A stretch of 64,000 bases of DNA from Ridgeia piscesae. Its lineage: Eukaryota > Annelida > Polychaeta > Sabellida > Siboglinidae. Positions 33,113 to 44,469 of the stretch are shown in pieces (within the stretch, counting starts at the first letter, position 1; every line of letters begins with the position of its first letter). The stretch is from positions 52,501-116,500 of the forward strand of contig JAODUO010000558.1 of assembly GCA_025642075.2 (NCBI GenBank), given 5' to 3'. A model generated the notes under the pieces. That model was not told the origin of the DNA. It searched no databases and saw only the letters and a list, made by a program, of their open reading frames with translations. Made by a program: the position numbers and the translations under genes.

Positions 33113-33442
33113 CACACGCGCACACGCACACACGCACACAAGCACACACGCCCACACGCGCACACGCACACACGCACACACGCACACACGCACACACGCA
33201 CCGCACGCGCACGCGCACGCGCACGCGCACGCGCACGCGCACGCGCACACGCACACGCACACGCACACGCACACACGCACACGCACACGCACACGCACAC
33301 GCACACGCACACGCACACGCACACGCACACGCACACGCACACGCACACGCACACGCACACGCACACGCACGCACACGCACACGCACACGACACGCACACG
33401 CACACGCACACGCACACGCACACGCACACGCACACACGCACA
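33113..33442. repeat. CA/CG-rich simple repeat (CACACG)n, (CGCA)n
   Basis: Alternating purine-pyrimidine tract of mixed ACAC and GCGC units. The long Arg/Thr, Ala/His and Val/Cys frames are repeat by-products. Confidence 0.97.
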
Positions 33443-33739
33443 TTAAACCTAATGAGTATGTATTGAAGATAACAAACTAGAGATCATTTTGGATATTGTT
33501 GGACGATGCAATGAAACATGTTCTGGTTTAATAATCACCACTAAACACTCATGCTTATATCTCCTCCAGATATAAATACAAGTGCCTATGTATATACTGT
33601 CAATCTTATTTCACTGCATCCTGCAACTCTTCTTGTTGTCCAGATATGCGTGTTTATGGGCCCAAGATTACAGTGGGAATGGAACACAGCAGGAAGTCTT
33701 TTGTTTTATGAAATAGGCAGACATACACAAAGAAACAAA

Positions 33740-33900
33740 CGAACGAACGAACAAATATAACAAACAAACAAACATATACACACACATGCATACACACCCA
33801 CAAACACACACACTCACTCATACTCACACACTCACTCACACACACGCACGCACGCCCGCACGCAGACAGGCACGCACGCACGCACGCACACATACGCGCA
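33740..33900. repeat. Simple repeats (AACG)n, (CACACT)n, (ACGC)n
   Basis: Run of short imperfect tetranucleotide and hexanucleotide tracts with no coding content. Confidence 0.85.
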
Positions 33901-34293
33901 TACTCTCTCCCCGCCTCTCCCTCGCCCGCTGCTTTTTTCTCATTATATCTATCCTCTTTCCCCTACTATTTCCCACTCCTCACTCTCCCTAGTCACCCCT
34001 CGTCCTTCGTGATTTCTTCCACCACTCTTATATTTACCCCCTCATTTCCATTAAATTGTAATTCGGTATGGTCATAAATAATTGCGATCGTTCAATGTTA
34101 ATATACCTGTTAAAATGAGTCTGCGCATATTTTTACACATGTATTTGTTACCTAGTATAACCTTTGGTTATAATCTTTGTTATGACATGTGCATTAATAT
34201 TAAATTAATATTTGTCCATTATAATTCAGAAACACGGTTAATAAAAATACAACTACCAAATCAGTATAATCGCATACATTACCACACTTTCAT

Positions 34294-34300
34294 ATGTGTG

Positions 34301-34395
<95 letters not shown>

Positions 34396-34433
34396 TATGT
34401 ACGTCGTGCGTGCGTGCCTGTCTGCTTGCTTGC

Positions 34434-34486
<53 letters not shown>

Positions 34487-34488
34487 TG

Positions 34489-34547
<59 letters not shown>

Positions 34548-34560
34548 ATGCATGCATGTA
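34294..34560. repeat. (TG)n then (TGCG)n microsatellite
   Basis: (TG)n at about 34297-34352, then TGCG tetramers to 34548 with a short break at 34395-34436, ending CATGCATG. Confidence 0.98.
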
Positions 34561-34569
34561 TGTAACAAG

Positions 34570-34813
34570 CAATTTATCTAGTCATTTTCCATTGGGTAGT
34601 CGGAAGTTTATATCTCAACTGGTATATTAATTTTACTACTAGACCGATGTAGGATTTGTTTAGGAGAGAGGATTAGTCAGTCTCGCTATATGCCAGTAAA
34701 TTTGTTGTTTAACTGAAAAACTGGGGGGGGGACATTTCCTATGCTGTCCCCAGGCTGAAAACTGGGGGGGGGACGCGCCCCCTTCCCCCGTCCCCCACCA
34801 ATCGACGCCCGTG
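34570..34813 (+). mobile_element. Dispersed repeat copy 2 (ends TTATCTAGTC / CGACGCCCGTG)
   Basis: Second copy of the family at 32486-32708, about 20 bp longer because its G-runs are longer. Shares the left end, TATGCTGTCCCCA and ATCGACGCCCGTG. Confidence 0.7.
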
Positions 34814-34851
34814 GTCCCTTGCATGCTATGCAAATTCAGGCGCCACATGAA

Positions 34852-34903
34852 AGCTATCAGCTGAGCCACCAGGCACGCGTGCCTTTTGGTTCAGCTGATA
34901 GCT
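34852..34903. repeat. Inverted repeat of tRNA A-box-like sequence
   Basis: 34852-34867 (AGCTATCAGCTGAGCC) pairs with 34888-34903 with one mismatch. The spacer contains the perfect palindrome GGCACGCGTGCC (34872-34883). Each arm, read outward, resembles a Pol III A box (TGGYTCAGCTGATAGC), so this could be two SINE heads back to back. Confidence 0.6.
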
Positions 34904-37257
34904 CTTGTCGCGTTTCAGCGCACACGATGAGAAAGATGCTGAGCTAACCTCTTCATAGCAAGTGACTTATCCATCACATGGTCTGGTTGCCTAGCGAATT
35001 ATATCAAAACGGTCTGAAAAACACTTGGAATACTCAAACATTCCAACGAATGCTTTCTTAAAATTGTGTTTCTTTACGACAAAAACAACTCACCATTGAG
35101 AAAGTTCCAACAGCAGGATTGTTCAATTCTGATAGCGGTACACAAATTCGTAATTTCTTCAGTATACCCCTTTTTCTAACATTTTATACTATGTATTATA
35201 TTCGGTGTTGGAAAATAAACATAATATATTATTGATTGATTGGTTGATTTTTTTTATTATTTAGCTCAACGAAATATAATGCCGTTCAACAGAAAAAGTA
35301 AATTTATTGATTCTACATGAATCGTATTTGTAGTACGAATTGCTATTTACAGTTGCAATAGGGAAAGGGCATACAAATTGGGCCCCCGAACCTAAAAATA
35401 GCATACAGTTTCCAAATATTAAAATAATTTGTTTTCCTTCAGAAACTGTACGGTCCTACCTGTGACTAGGTATATATACATAACAACATGCAAACGTGTG
35501 ATGGAAAACGAATTTCACGACCCAGAAACGTGTCTGTAAGTAACGGGAGTGCAAAGTGGGCCCCTTCTGAAACGTCGCAAGCCATTCATCACTACACTGT
35601 CTACACGTAATTATATATCGCACATGGCGACAACCAACTGCGACATTTAAATAAAAGCGAAGCGCACCACCTAATTTCAACGAGCCTTTAGCGTGGCTAC
35701 ATAATTTCACATACTTTATAGCCGTCTGTATTTTCGCAGTATTTTAAGGAGTTTGGAACACTTAACAAACCATGTAAATCTTTTTAGAAATGTATAAAAT
35801 ATGAACTTTTTGACGTCACATGTTTCAATTTGCTCTACTGGCTTTCGGGTATTATTCAAATGCGTCCTGTATGTATCACCAGTAAAACAAAATTAATTTA
35901 GTCGTATGACTGCGAATAGCGACACAGACCTACGACCTGGAGCCCACTTTGTGCGACATTCTATACACAGCGCACGCGCGCGCGAACGCACGCACGAACG
36001 CACGCACGAACGCACATAGAAATGGCAAACAATGAGGATCACAACATGTTCAAGTTGACAACGTTAGCCAAGGGGTTACATAGGGGCCCAGACCGCCCAG
36101 AACACCTCTCCGACCAAGTCCCCTGTCCTATAACTATCCCCCCCCTTGAATGCAGTACGTGTAGCTTGACGAATCCTGCTGCTGTTTACGTCGCTTTCCG
36201 TACGCGCGAGTGCCCGGATAGGCAGTTTTTCTCTTGTTGCTGCCGTGTGTGCTTGATCCATGCTTCTTTTCCTAATTTAAGTTGACTGGTCCTCTGCCAC
36301 GGATACACGTTTTGGGTTTATTTGGCTTGATTATTTTGGTAATTTGGTTGGTTTTCGTTGGCTTTATTTCGAGCATAGCCAAGCCCGCGTTTCCTCGGAC
36401 CACGTGTCAAAGGTAACGATGAGCGTAAAATAATGTATGCTCCCTCAAACGGCTAGTTCGTTCGCCGACGCCAAGTTAGTATTTTATCTATGTTCGTTTA
36501 CCTGTAAAACATCCTGTGTTCGAAGCGCCAAATGGGGTCATAGTGGGTGATAGTTGCAGGAAAGTTGTCAGAAGTAAGCATTTTATTTTAGCTATACGGC
36601 ATTACTGCTCACATATATGGGCAACATAACTTAACCACTTAGCGTATCTGTTGACGAAGTTTTTTTGAGTGCCGTATAATCCAGGTAGAATGCAGGTGCA
36701 CGAAACCACAGCTGCACTGTCCCGGGCCGTGGATGTGGCCTGTCTGAGCTTCAGTTTAGTTTGTTATTATTATCATGTGAGATAGATTTTAAACGTGTAT
36801 TGCGGATTGTTGCAAAACATCGACGACGAACGTTGTTTGCAAGCAATTATTGTATAAAACGATACTAATTACATAACAATCTATGTTTATTGAATATGCA
36901 AAATGTCAAATAACACACTTTCCACATTGTGATTACATGCGAATAACTTAGTTGGCATACATCAGTTGGTTGATCTTAGGAAATAATGTAATAAACTAAT
37001 ATAAAACAAAAGTGTGTGGATCATAATCATTAACACAAAAATTAACAATATTTTACCTGTAGCTGGTCTAAGTTATTAAGACCTAGCCTAGCTTATTGAC
37101 TCCTGCTTTGCCAAACCCTAGGTGTTAGTGTATGAACAAATCATTTAATATACTAGAACGTACATACATGCACAGACAGTCCGTAATAGAAGGGTCTAAC
37201 AAAACAGTTGTTTGCCCTTCCACCCTCCACCCTCATCAGCACTTCCACTCTCCACAG

Positions 37258-40200
37258 CACAATGCAGGACGACCGAGACCTGGTGGCCCAACGGCCGCGC
37301 AGGCGTCTTCAAGGCGACATGGACGAAGACGAAGAATGGAAGGCAGAGCTCATCAGATACATCCTCTTTGCCTTCAACATCATAATTTTTGTAAGTCTAT
37401 ATTTCTATTGTGCACATATTTTATGTAATTTATGTTCAGATCTATTTTTTTATTGGTGTAACTTGCAATAGTTAGTGTGCAGAAGAACGTACATGTAAGT
37501 GAATTAATTGCCAACATTTCGTGGTTTCATAAATCTAAAGTATGTTTTGAGTAAATCATAAACATCCTATTTGTAATATTCATCGTGAATACTAATGCAC
37601 ATGTACCCATGACTAGCCGCCAAAAATGTATCGAGTTACCACACTACCATCCAGAGTACGAGTCATGTTAGATTATCTAAGAGTGAAATTAATGGTTGGC
37701 ACTATATCCTCTTTGTGAGTAATAATTATTGTAATTCTAATGTTTCTTCTCAGTAGTATAATAACACTTTTATTTCATTTCCAGGACTTTTATATAAAGC
37801 ACCCTAGAGCATTTTGTTGTAATTTTATTTCTGCTGGTGCTATATAAATTCTGATTACCGGTATTATTTTATTATTACTAGCATTACCTGTATCTCCAGG
37901 ACCAGTCCGTTCATAGGCGCGAACTCTTATCACAATAAAACATACATAGAATCATATTTTAAAGAAAAAGTTATAAAAAGGTCATTAATATCATTATTAC
38001 TTATTTACACTGAATGAGAAATTGGAATATATTCTATTGATTGTGTCTATGTTTCCCTACGTCCTAATTTTAAGATGTTGAACTAAGGCATAATATACTT
38101 TTCAGTTTTTCGCTGGGACACTCCTCGGAGTTTCAATATGGATGGCCGTCGAAAGGAGTTTCATGACGCACATCATTGGCAATGACTGGTACGCTGCTGC
38201 CATCTATCTCGGCCTATGCTCTGGCGCCATCGTCTTTTTTGTCTCATTCCTCGGATGTTACGGAGCAATCGTCGAGTCAAAGAGGCTCCTGAAAATAGTG
38301 AGTCTTCACTTGTCAATTTAGTTCATTGCTGTTTACACTTTTATTTTATCCCTTACCTGTAGCTCAGATGCAGTGTGTATGTTGTGTGAAGAGATTAATC
38401 ATTGGGGTAAATTCAAGCAGTTACCCTTTCTTGTCATTTTTCCCTGGTCAGATTTACATTTTTGTCATGTGGTAGCTTCCAACCGTGATACTAATGATAA
38501 TTTGTCTGATGAAGATGACTAGAAACTGCTAAAAAGTAACTGGATACAATTGTAAATTTAACTGAAATAATTATTTATGTGTAACCACATTTTTGATTTG
38601 TTTTGCTACATTACATAAAATAGCTTTTAGCTCTCTGTTCTTGATTGAGTAATGCTGGACATTTCCTGTGAATTTAATACAATCTTACATATGTAAATGA
38701 ACAACATTCCTATAGTCATCGTGTGGTTGCGTGAGGGGCAATTGTTCTAATGGGAGACATTAACAAATATTAAATGGCTGTGGAGAAATTGAACAAGAAA
38801 AATTTGAGTGAAAGAAAAATATATATTATAGATGACAAAATTATATGGGAATCTGGAAGTTGTAACAAGTTATTTACGCAAAGCATCAACACAACACCAG
38901 GTAGAATTGAAATGGCCAGGATTTATTTCTGACATTTGAACAACAAAGTACATGCAATAGTTACAACAAATGTGGGTCAATAGAGGTCTTCAGATATTGC
39001 CTCGTCTACATAAACAAAATACAAAAAGAGGCCCACAGTATGGGTATGAAGTAATAACAAAAATGTGGTACCATAATGTAAATATCTTAACAAGTTTTAG
39101 CTAGTCTCCAAAGAGGTGGGGCCATTCCGCCCCTATGCCACACAAATTCTCCCACTGAAAATTAAACCTGGGAAGGGGGTGGAATTAACTCATAATCCAG
39201 ATCAGAATCAGATATATCCAACGTCAGGTTGCTTGAAATTCAAGATTCATGTGCATTGCAAATGTTCGCGCACAAGTTACGTGGCCATCATGCGCTACAC
39301 TGAATGGCTATATGCCTCCGAACCCTAATTAACACATGAACCTTGACCTGGTTAAAGTCGATCTTCCTAACAGAAGGCACCCTGCATCAGCAGTGCAGTC
39401 ACCTCGCGTAAAGATCAGCATGAAATTAAATTTTGTACCTAAATTTGTGAATGCATCCGTGTAAGTGGTGGTTGTTTAGAGTTCCTGTGTCTGTTTCAGT
39501 TCCTTGTGATCCTTATTTTCGTTGCTGTTGTTCTCCTCTTCACGGGAATCGTTGCTGGTGTCTTCCGAGCTCAGGTGAGTGTAGGACAGACAGCAACAAC
39601 AACAACAACACGAGTATAACTGATGTGGTCTTTGTGGGTGAATCAATGTTTCTCCTCAGATTGTTTTTAAATAAGGACAATACATACACAAAAACATGTG
39701 GTCCCTGGTGTTGTTCACACATGTGGTCCCTGGTGTTATTCACACATGTGGTCCCTGGTGTTATTCACACATATGGTCCCTGGAGTTATTCACACATGTG
39801 GTCCCTGGTGTTTTCACACATGTGGTCCCTGGTGTTGTTCACACATGTGGTCCCTGGTGTTATTCACACATGTGGTCCCTGGTGTTATTCACACATGTGG
39901 TCCCTGGTGTTATTCACACATGTGGTCCCTGGAGTTATTCACACATGTGGTCCCTGGAGTTGTTCACACATGTGGTCCCTGGTGTTATTCACACATGTGG
40001 TCCCTGGAGTTATTCACACATGTGGTCCCTGGTGTTGTTCACAAGTGTGGTCCCTGGTGTTGTTCACACGTGGTCCATGGTGTTGTTCACAAGTGTGGTC
40101 CCTGGTGTTGTTCACACACGTGGTCCCTGGTGTTGTTCACACACATGGTCCCTGGTGTTGTTCACACACGTGGTCCCTGGTGTTGTTCACACATGGTCCC

Positions 40201-42026
40201 TGGTGTTGTTCACACACGTGGTCCCTGATGTTGTTCACACATGGTCCCTGGTGTTGTTCACACATGTGGTCCCTGAACAGTTGTAGTGACATTTAATGTA
40301 ACTTCTATAAAAACTTCCATGTAGTTGGTAGTTGGTACTGTATCACCATCATGCATGTGTCCTGTAGAAATTGTTACTATTGCTAGTATTTATTGTGAAG
40401 TGCGTGTGTGTGTATTATGACATTTTTTTTCATAAAAATGTTTCAAATGCCCCCAGGCGGATCTAGTTTGACAATATGCAACGTTATATATAAAATGTTA
40501 CTTTCCTTACTCAGATTGGAAGCAGTGTGAAGCGCAGCATGAGTAACACTCTCACAAACTACTACGACGTTGACCTACATCGGTTCTTCAATCGTGCTGT
40601 CACCCGGGCCTGGAATAAGGCCCAGCAGAGGGTAAATAGTTACGTCATGTGCTCAGTTTATCAGGGTTAATCACATGATTTGACTGCGTTTGTTCGGAAT
40701 GCTTTTTTGTCACACCAAAAATCTATAAGTTGTGTACTGTAAAACCTGTGTCAGTGGCCACCTGTCCATAATGGTCACCTGTATATAACAGTCACTTTTG
40801 AAAATTCCAATGACTTCCTCTTGATGAAACACAATTCCATAGTTGCACTTGTCTGTAATGATATTATTGTGCAGTCCCAATGGTAGTGATTGTGGACAGG
40901 TTTTATTCTGTCATATTCTTTTTACAAGCTCTCTAAGCAATTTTTCTTTGCTGTAGTTAGACACGTGTTGTTAGTGATTTTTATTTATGAAGTGTAACGT
41001 TTCACTGATGACACTACAAACCCCTATTCAATATTACTAGCCCAGATAGTCACATTTAACACAACATGTCCTACCATGTTACACTGCATTTTTTCATGGT
41101 TACATCTAGTAGTATTCATCATTATTTTATTTGCATATTTAAAAACGTGTTTTGATGCTACATGTTATGAAGCATGGCAAACAATAATGTATTTGTCCCC
41201 GTATGAAATTAATAAAATGTCATATTAAATTTAATAAATTAATATAATGCAATATTAAATTTAATCAATATTAAATGTAATCTAATGTCAGCCAACGTTG
41301 ATGTTGATTTCATCCCACAGCTCTACTGCTGTGCCGTTGATGACGAAGGCTGGGCTTTATACAGGGAGAGTAAATGGTTCAAGAAGTTTGGTGCGCAGGA
41401 CGACATTGACGGGATCCGATACGGACACGGTACGTGCTCTCTCTTGTCTCCTTGCATTCGCGGGCGTGTAGACCTCGCCAGACGTCACACATCAAAACTG
41501 TCCACTTTGTCCTGTAACTTGTTTTAGATGTCTACGAAAATGTTAAATGGTCAGTTATCTGATTGGTTACGATATTACATGTTTTCGTGAAAAAGTTCAT
41601 AGAGTTAGGAGAACGATTGAATTAAAGCAATTGATTACGTCACAACTAAAACGTGGTTCATGTTGTGATTTAAGGAATTTATTTAATCACATGACTTGTA
41701 TGTCATGTGACCTTCACCTTCGGTTCATCCCCTGTGTTTCCAGATGAGCAGAAGCCGTACGTGCCGGAGTCTTGTTGTGTGACCGACACGTACTACAGGG
41801 TGCTCAATGTTGACATCTGTCAGAAGTGGAAGCTAGGGCCCCCAGGAACACTCGCCAAGGGCGCCTACAACCACGGCCTCAACTACAATGTGAGTGGCAA
41901 GTTACCAAGACTTCTTACACGAGGTGGTCTAATCACTTACAAAATATTTAACTCATAAGGATTTTTTTAATTAGGTTTAAGTTACATTTTTATTTTATTT
42001 ACACTTGCATTTTACTTATATATGTG

Positions 42027-42108
<82 letters not shown>

Positions 42109-44469
42109 TCAAGGTAACTAAGTGACATTTTATATAATTTAGTTGCTAGTTTTGACTCATTTTCAAACACTTTCGATTTAATATTTCTGTGGTTCTATTT
42201 AATATGTTTGGGTAATTGTTATTTATACTCTGGCAGCACCTTTGAGCAGATTGTAGCCAAAAAATACAGTACTCAATAAATGCAGTATAATAAAACAAAA
42301 TCTTAGGATCCAGTTTTTCATAGTAATTGTTGAAGGGAAGTTTGATTGATTACCCCCAACCATACAAAACAGCACTAAGTTACGATGCCAGCAGTTGCTG
42401 TTGTAAATTGAATGTCTGGTTTACAGGTCGAACATTTGAAATTGCCACTTCTGTTTCAGCTTACTAATAAAATTAAGCACAACTTTTGCAGATAATGTGC
42501 CATAATTTGTATTCCCCTTCAGTGTATAGAGTATAGAAAAACATTCCTCTGATATAATATATTCGCAATAAAAATCATTGTAAGACTCGTGTGTGAAAAA
42601 TTTAATGTAGTGCTAATAACAAAATGTTACTAATTTTCTGATCGGATTATTTGATGTGTAAGTGCATGAGGTGGTCATTTCAGGGCTGTTTCACTGCTGG
42701 GGTGAAATATCTAAAGGAGAACACGGGCATCATCATTGGGTTTGGAATAAGCCTCTGTGTTATACTGGTGAGTGCAGTGATGTGTGTAGTGTCTGTCTGT
42801 CTGTCTCGCAGTGATGTGTGTAGTGTCTGTCTGTCTGTCTGTCTCGCAGTGATGTGTGTAGTGTCTGTCTGTCTGTCTGTCTCGCAGTGATATGTGTAGT
42901 CTCTGTCTGTCTGTCTGTCTCGCAGTGATATGTGTAGTCTCTGTCTGTCTGTCTGTCTCGCAGTGATGTGTGTAGTGTCTGTCTGTCTGTCTCGCAGTGA
43001 TATGTGTAGTGTCTGTCTGTCTGTCTGTCTCGCAGTGATATGTGTAGTCTCTGTCTGTCTGTCTGTCTCGCAGTGATATGTGTAGTGTCTGTCTGTCTGT
43101 CTCGCAGTGATATGTGTAGTGTCTGTCTGTATGTCTGTCTCGCAGTGATATGTGTAGTCTCTGTCTGTCTGTCTGTCTCGCAGTGATATGTGTAGTCTCT
43201 GTCTGTCTGTCTGTCTGTCTGGCAGTGATGTGTGTAGTCTCTGTCTGTATGTCTGTCTCGCAGTGATATGTGTAGTCTCTGTCTGTCTGTCTGTCTCGCA
43301 GAGATGTGTGTAGTCTCTGTCTGTCTGTCTGTCTGTCTCGCAGTGATATGTGTAGTCTCTGTCTGTCTGGCAGTGATGTGTGTAGTCTCTGTCTGTATGT
43401 CTGTCTCGCAGTGATATGTGTAGTCTCTGTCTGTCTGTCTGTCTCGCAGTGATATGTGTAGTCTCTGTCTGTCTGTCTCGCAGTGATGTGTGTAGTCTCT
43501 GTCTGTCTGTCTGTCTCGCAGAGATGTGTGTAGTCTCTGTCTGTCTGTCTGTCTGTCTCGCAGTGATATGTGTAGTCTCTGTCTGTCTGTCTGTCTGTCT
43601 GTCTCGCAGTGATATGTGTAGTCTCTGTCTGTCTGTCTCACAGTGATGTGTGTAGTCTCTGTCTGTCTGTCTGTCTCGCAGAGATGTGTGTAGTCTCAGT
43701 CTGTCTGTCTGTCTGTCTGGCAGTGATATGTGTAGTCTCTGTCTGTCTGTCTGTCTGGCAGTGATATGTGTAGTCTCTGTCTGTCTGTCTCGCAGTGATG
43801 TGTGTAGTCTCTGTCTGTCTGTCTGTCTCGCAGGATGTGTGTAGTCTCTGTCTGTCTGTCTGTCTGTCTCGCAGTGATATGTGTAGTCTCTGTCTGTCTC
43901 GCAGTGATATGTGTAGTCTCTGTCTGTCTGTCTGTCTGTCTCGCAGTGATGTGTGTAGTCTCTGTCTGTCTGTCTGTCTCGCAGTGATATGTGTAGTCTC
44001 TGTCTGTCTGTCTGTCTCACAGTGATGTTTGTAGTCTCTGTCTGTCTGTCTCGCAGTGATATGTGTAGTCTCTGTCTGTCTGTCTCGCATATCTTCCCAC
44101 CTCCCTTCTACAGGTAGGGCGTAGGGCTCTTCCCACCTCCCTTCTACGGGTAGGGCCTAGGGCTCTTCCCACCTCCCTTCTACAATTCAATTCTTTGTGC
44201 AGACCTTAAGGAAATAAATACACGGGAGAAGGCTGCTAGTCACTGGCTGCTTTGTTCCGTTTCCCAGTTGAAGGCGAAAAGGCATTTGGTGTGGCCAGAT
44301 TGATTATATATCTTCTCTGAGGGCACTCCATTTTGATGGTTTTACACAAACAATGAACCTTTATATTAGTATGTGTAACAGGGGTCTGTCTTGTAATTAC
44401 ATCACCTGTTTTGTTTCTTTGTAGATCTTGGGCATCATCCTCACATTCTACGTGATACGAAGGTTATGA
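37258..44469 (+). CDS. Tetraspanin C (298 aa, 8 coding exons)
   Basis: Coding exons: 37262-37390, 38106-38297, 39500-39574, 40515-40631, 41321-41429, 41744-41889, 42684-42767 and 44425-44469. The start MQDDRDLVAQRPRRRLQ lies four nt after an acceptor CTCTCCACAG; an upstream in-frame ATG at 37208 is less likely because it lies before that acceptor. The N-terminal tail is longer than in A and B and strongly charged (DMDEDEEWKAE). The large loop has CC at 174-175 (CCA), PESCC at 215-219, Cys 233 and GC at 257-258. The small loop has FLGCYG. The tail is short (VIRRL). It should be a four-pass plasma or endosomal membrane scaffold. AATAAA at 45089-45094 is a candidate poly(A) signal. Confidence 0.93.
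37262..37390 (+). CDS. Tetraspanin C coding exon 1 (acidic tail, TM1 start)
   Basis: ATG 37262-37264. Reads MQDDRDLVAQRPRRRLQGDM to AFNIIIF. Donor TTT/GTAAGT, phase 0. Confidence 0.9.
38106..38297 (+). CDS. Tetraspanin C coding exon 2
   Basis: Acceptor ACTTTTCAG. Reads FFAGTLLGVSIWMAVERSFM to ESKRLLKI. 192 nt. Donor ATA/GTGAGT. Confidence 0.93.
39500..39574 (+). CDS. Tetraspanin C coding exon 3 (TM3)
   Basis: Acceptor CTGTTTCAG. Reads FLVILIFVAVVLLFTGIVAG to FRAQ. 75 nt. Donor CAG/GTGAGT. Confidence 0.93.
39686..40274 (+). repeat. 25-nt minisatellite (ACATGTGGTCCCTGGTGTTATTCAC)n
   Basis: About 24 units with GTTGTT/GTTATT and CTGGTG/CTGGAG variants. It begins about 110 nt after exon 3 of tetraspanin C. 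Three long plus-strand frames across it (up to 281 codons) are repeat by-products. Confidence 0.96.
40515..40631 (+). CDS. Tetraspanin C coding exon 4
   Basis: Acceptor CTTACTCAG. Reads IGSSVKRSMSNTLTNYYDVD to AWNKAQQR. 117 nt. Donor AGG/GTAAAT. Confidence 0.93.
41321..41429 (+). CDS. Tetraspanin C coding exon 5 (CCA motif)
   Basis: Acceptor CATCCCACAG. Reads LYCCAVDDEGWALYRESKWF to RYGH. 109 nt, phase 1. Donor CACG/GTACGT. Confidence 0.93.
41744..41889 (+). CDS. Tetraspanin C coding exon 6 (PESCC motif)
   Basis: Acceptor GTTTCCAG. Reads EQKPYVPESCCVTDTYYRVL, then DICQKWKLGPPG and NHGLNYN. Donor AAT/GTGAGT. Confidence 0.93.
42027..42105. repeat. (TATATG)n and (TA)n microsatellite
   Basis: GTATAT hexamers then TA dinucleotides in intron 6 of tetraspanin C. 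Confidence 0.95.
42684..42767 (+). CDS. Tetraspanin C coding exon 7 (GC motif, TM4 start)
   Basis: Acceptor TCATTTCAG. Reads GCFTAGVKYLKENTGIIIGF to LCVIL. 84 nt. Donor CTG/GTGAGT. Confidence 0.93.
42774..44093 (+). repeat. 30-42-nt minisatellite (GCAGTGATATGTGTAGTCTC + (TGTC)n)
   Basis: About 36 units directly after the exon 7 donor of tetraspanin C. Length varies by steps of four because each unit holds three to six TGTC. Each junction reads TGTCTGTCTCGCAG, which looks like a splice acceptor. The long minus-strand frames (up to 446 codons, RQTD repeats) are by-products. Confidence 0.96.
44425..44469 (+). CDS. Tetraspanin C terminal coding exon
   Basis: Acceptor GTTTCTTTGTAG. Reads ILGIILTFYVIRRL, TGA 44467-44469. 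Confidence 0.92.
   Translation: MLGIILTFYVIRRL

Noticed and set aside
36022..36285. 87-codon frame in a G+C-richer stretch
   Set aside because: No domain and both strands are open; more likely promoter or untranslated exon sequence.
37208..37261. Upstream ATG extending tetraspanin C by 18 codons
   Set aside because: An acceptor CTCTCCACAG ends at 37257, so this stretch is probably intron; the added residues are low complexity.
39451..40296. 281-codon frame of repeated HTCGPWCC-type units
   Set aside because: Product of the 25-nt minisatellite; two other frames are also open.
42680..44020. 446-codon minus-strand frame rich in RQTD
   Set aside because: A translation of the tandem repeat in tetraspanin C intron 7, starting in reverse-read exon sequence.
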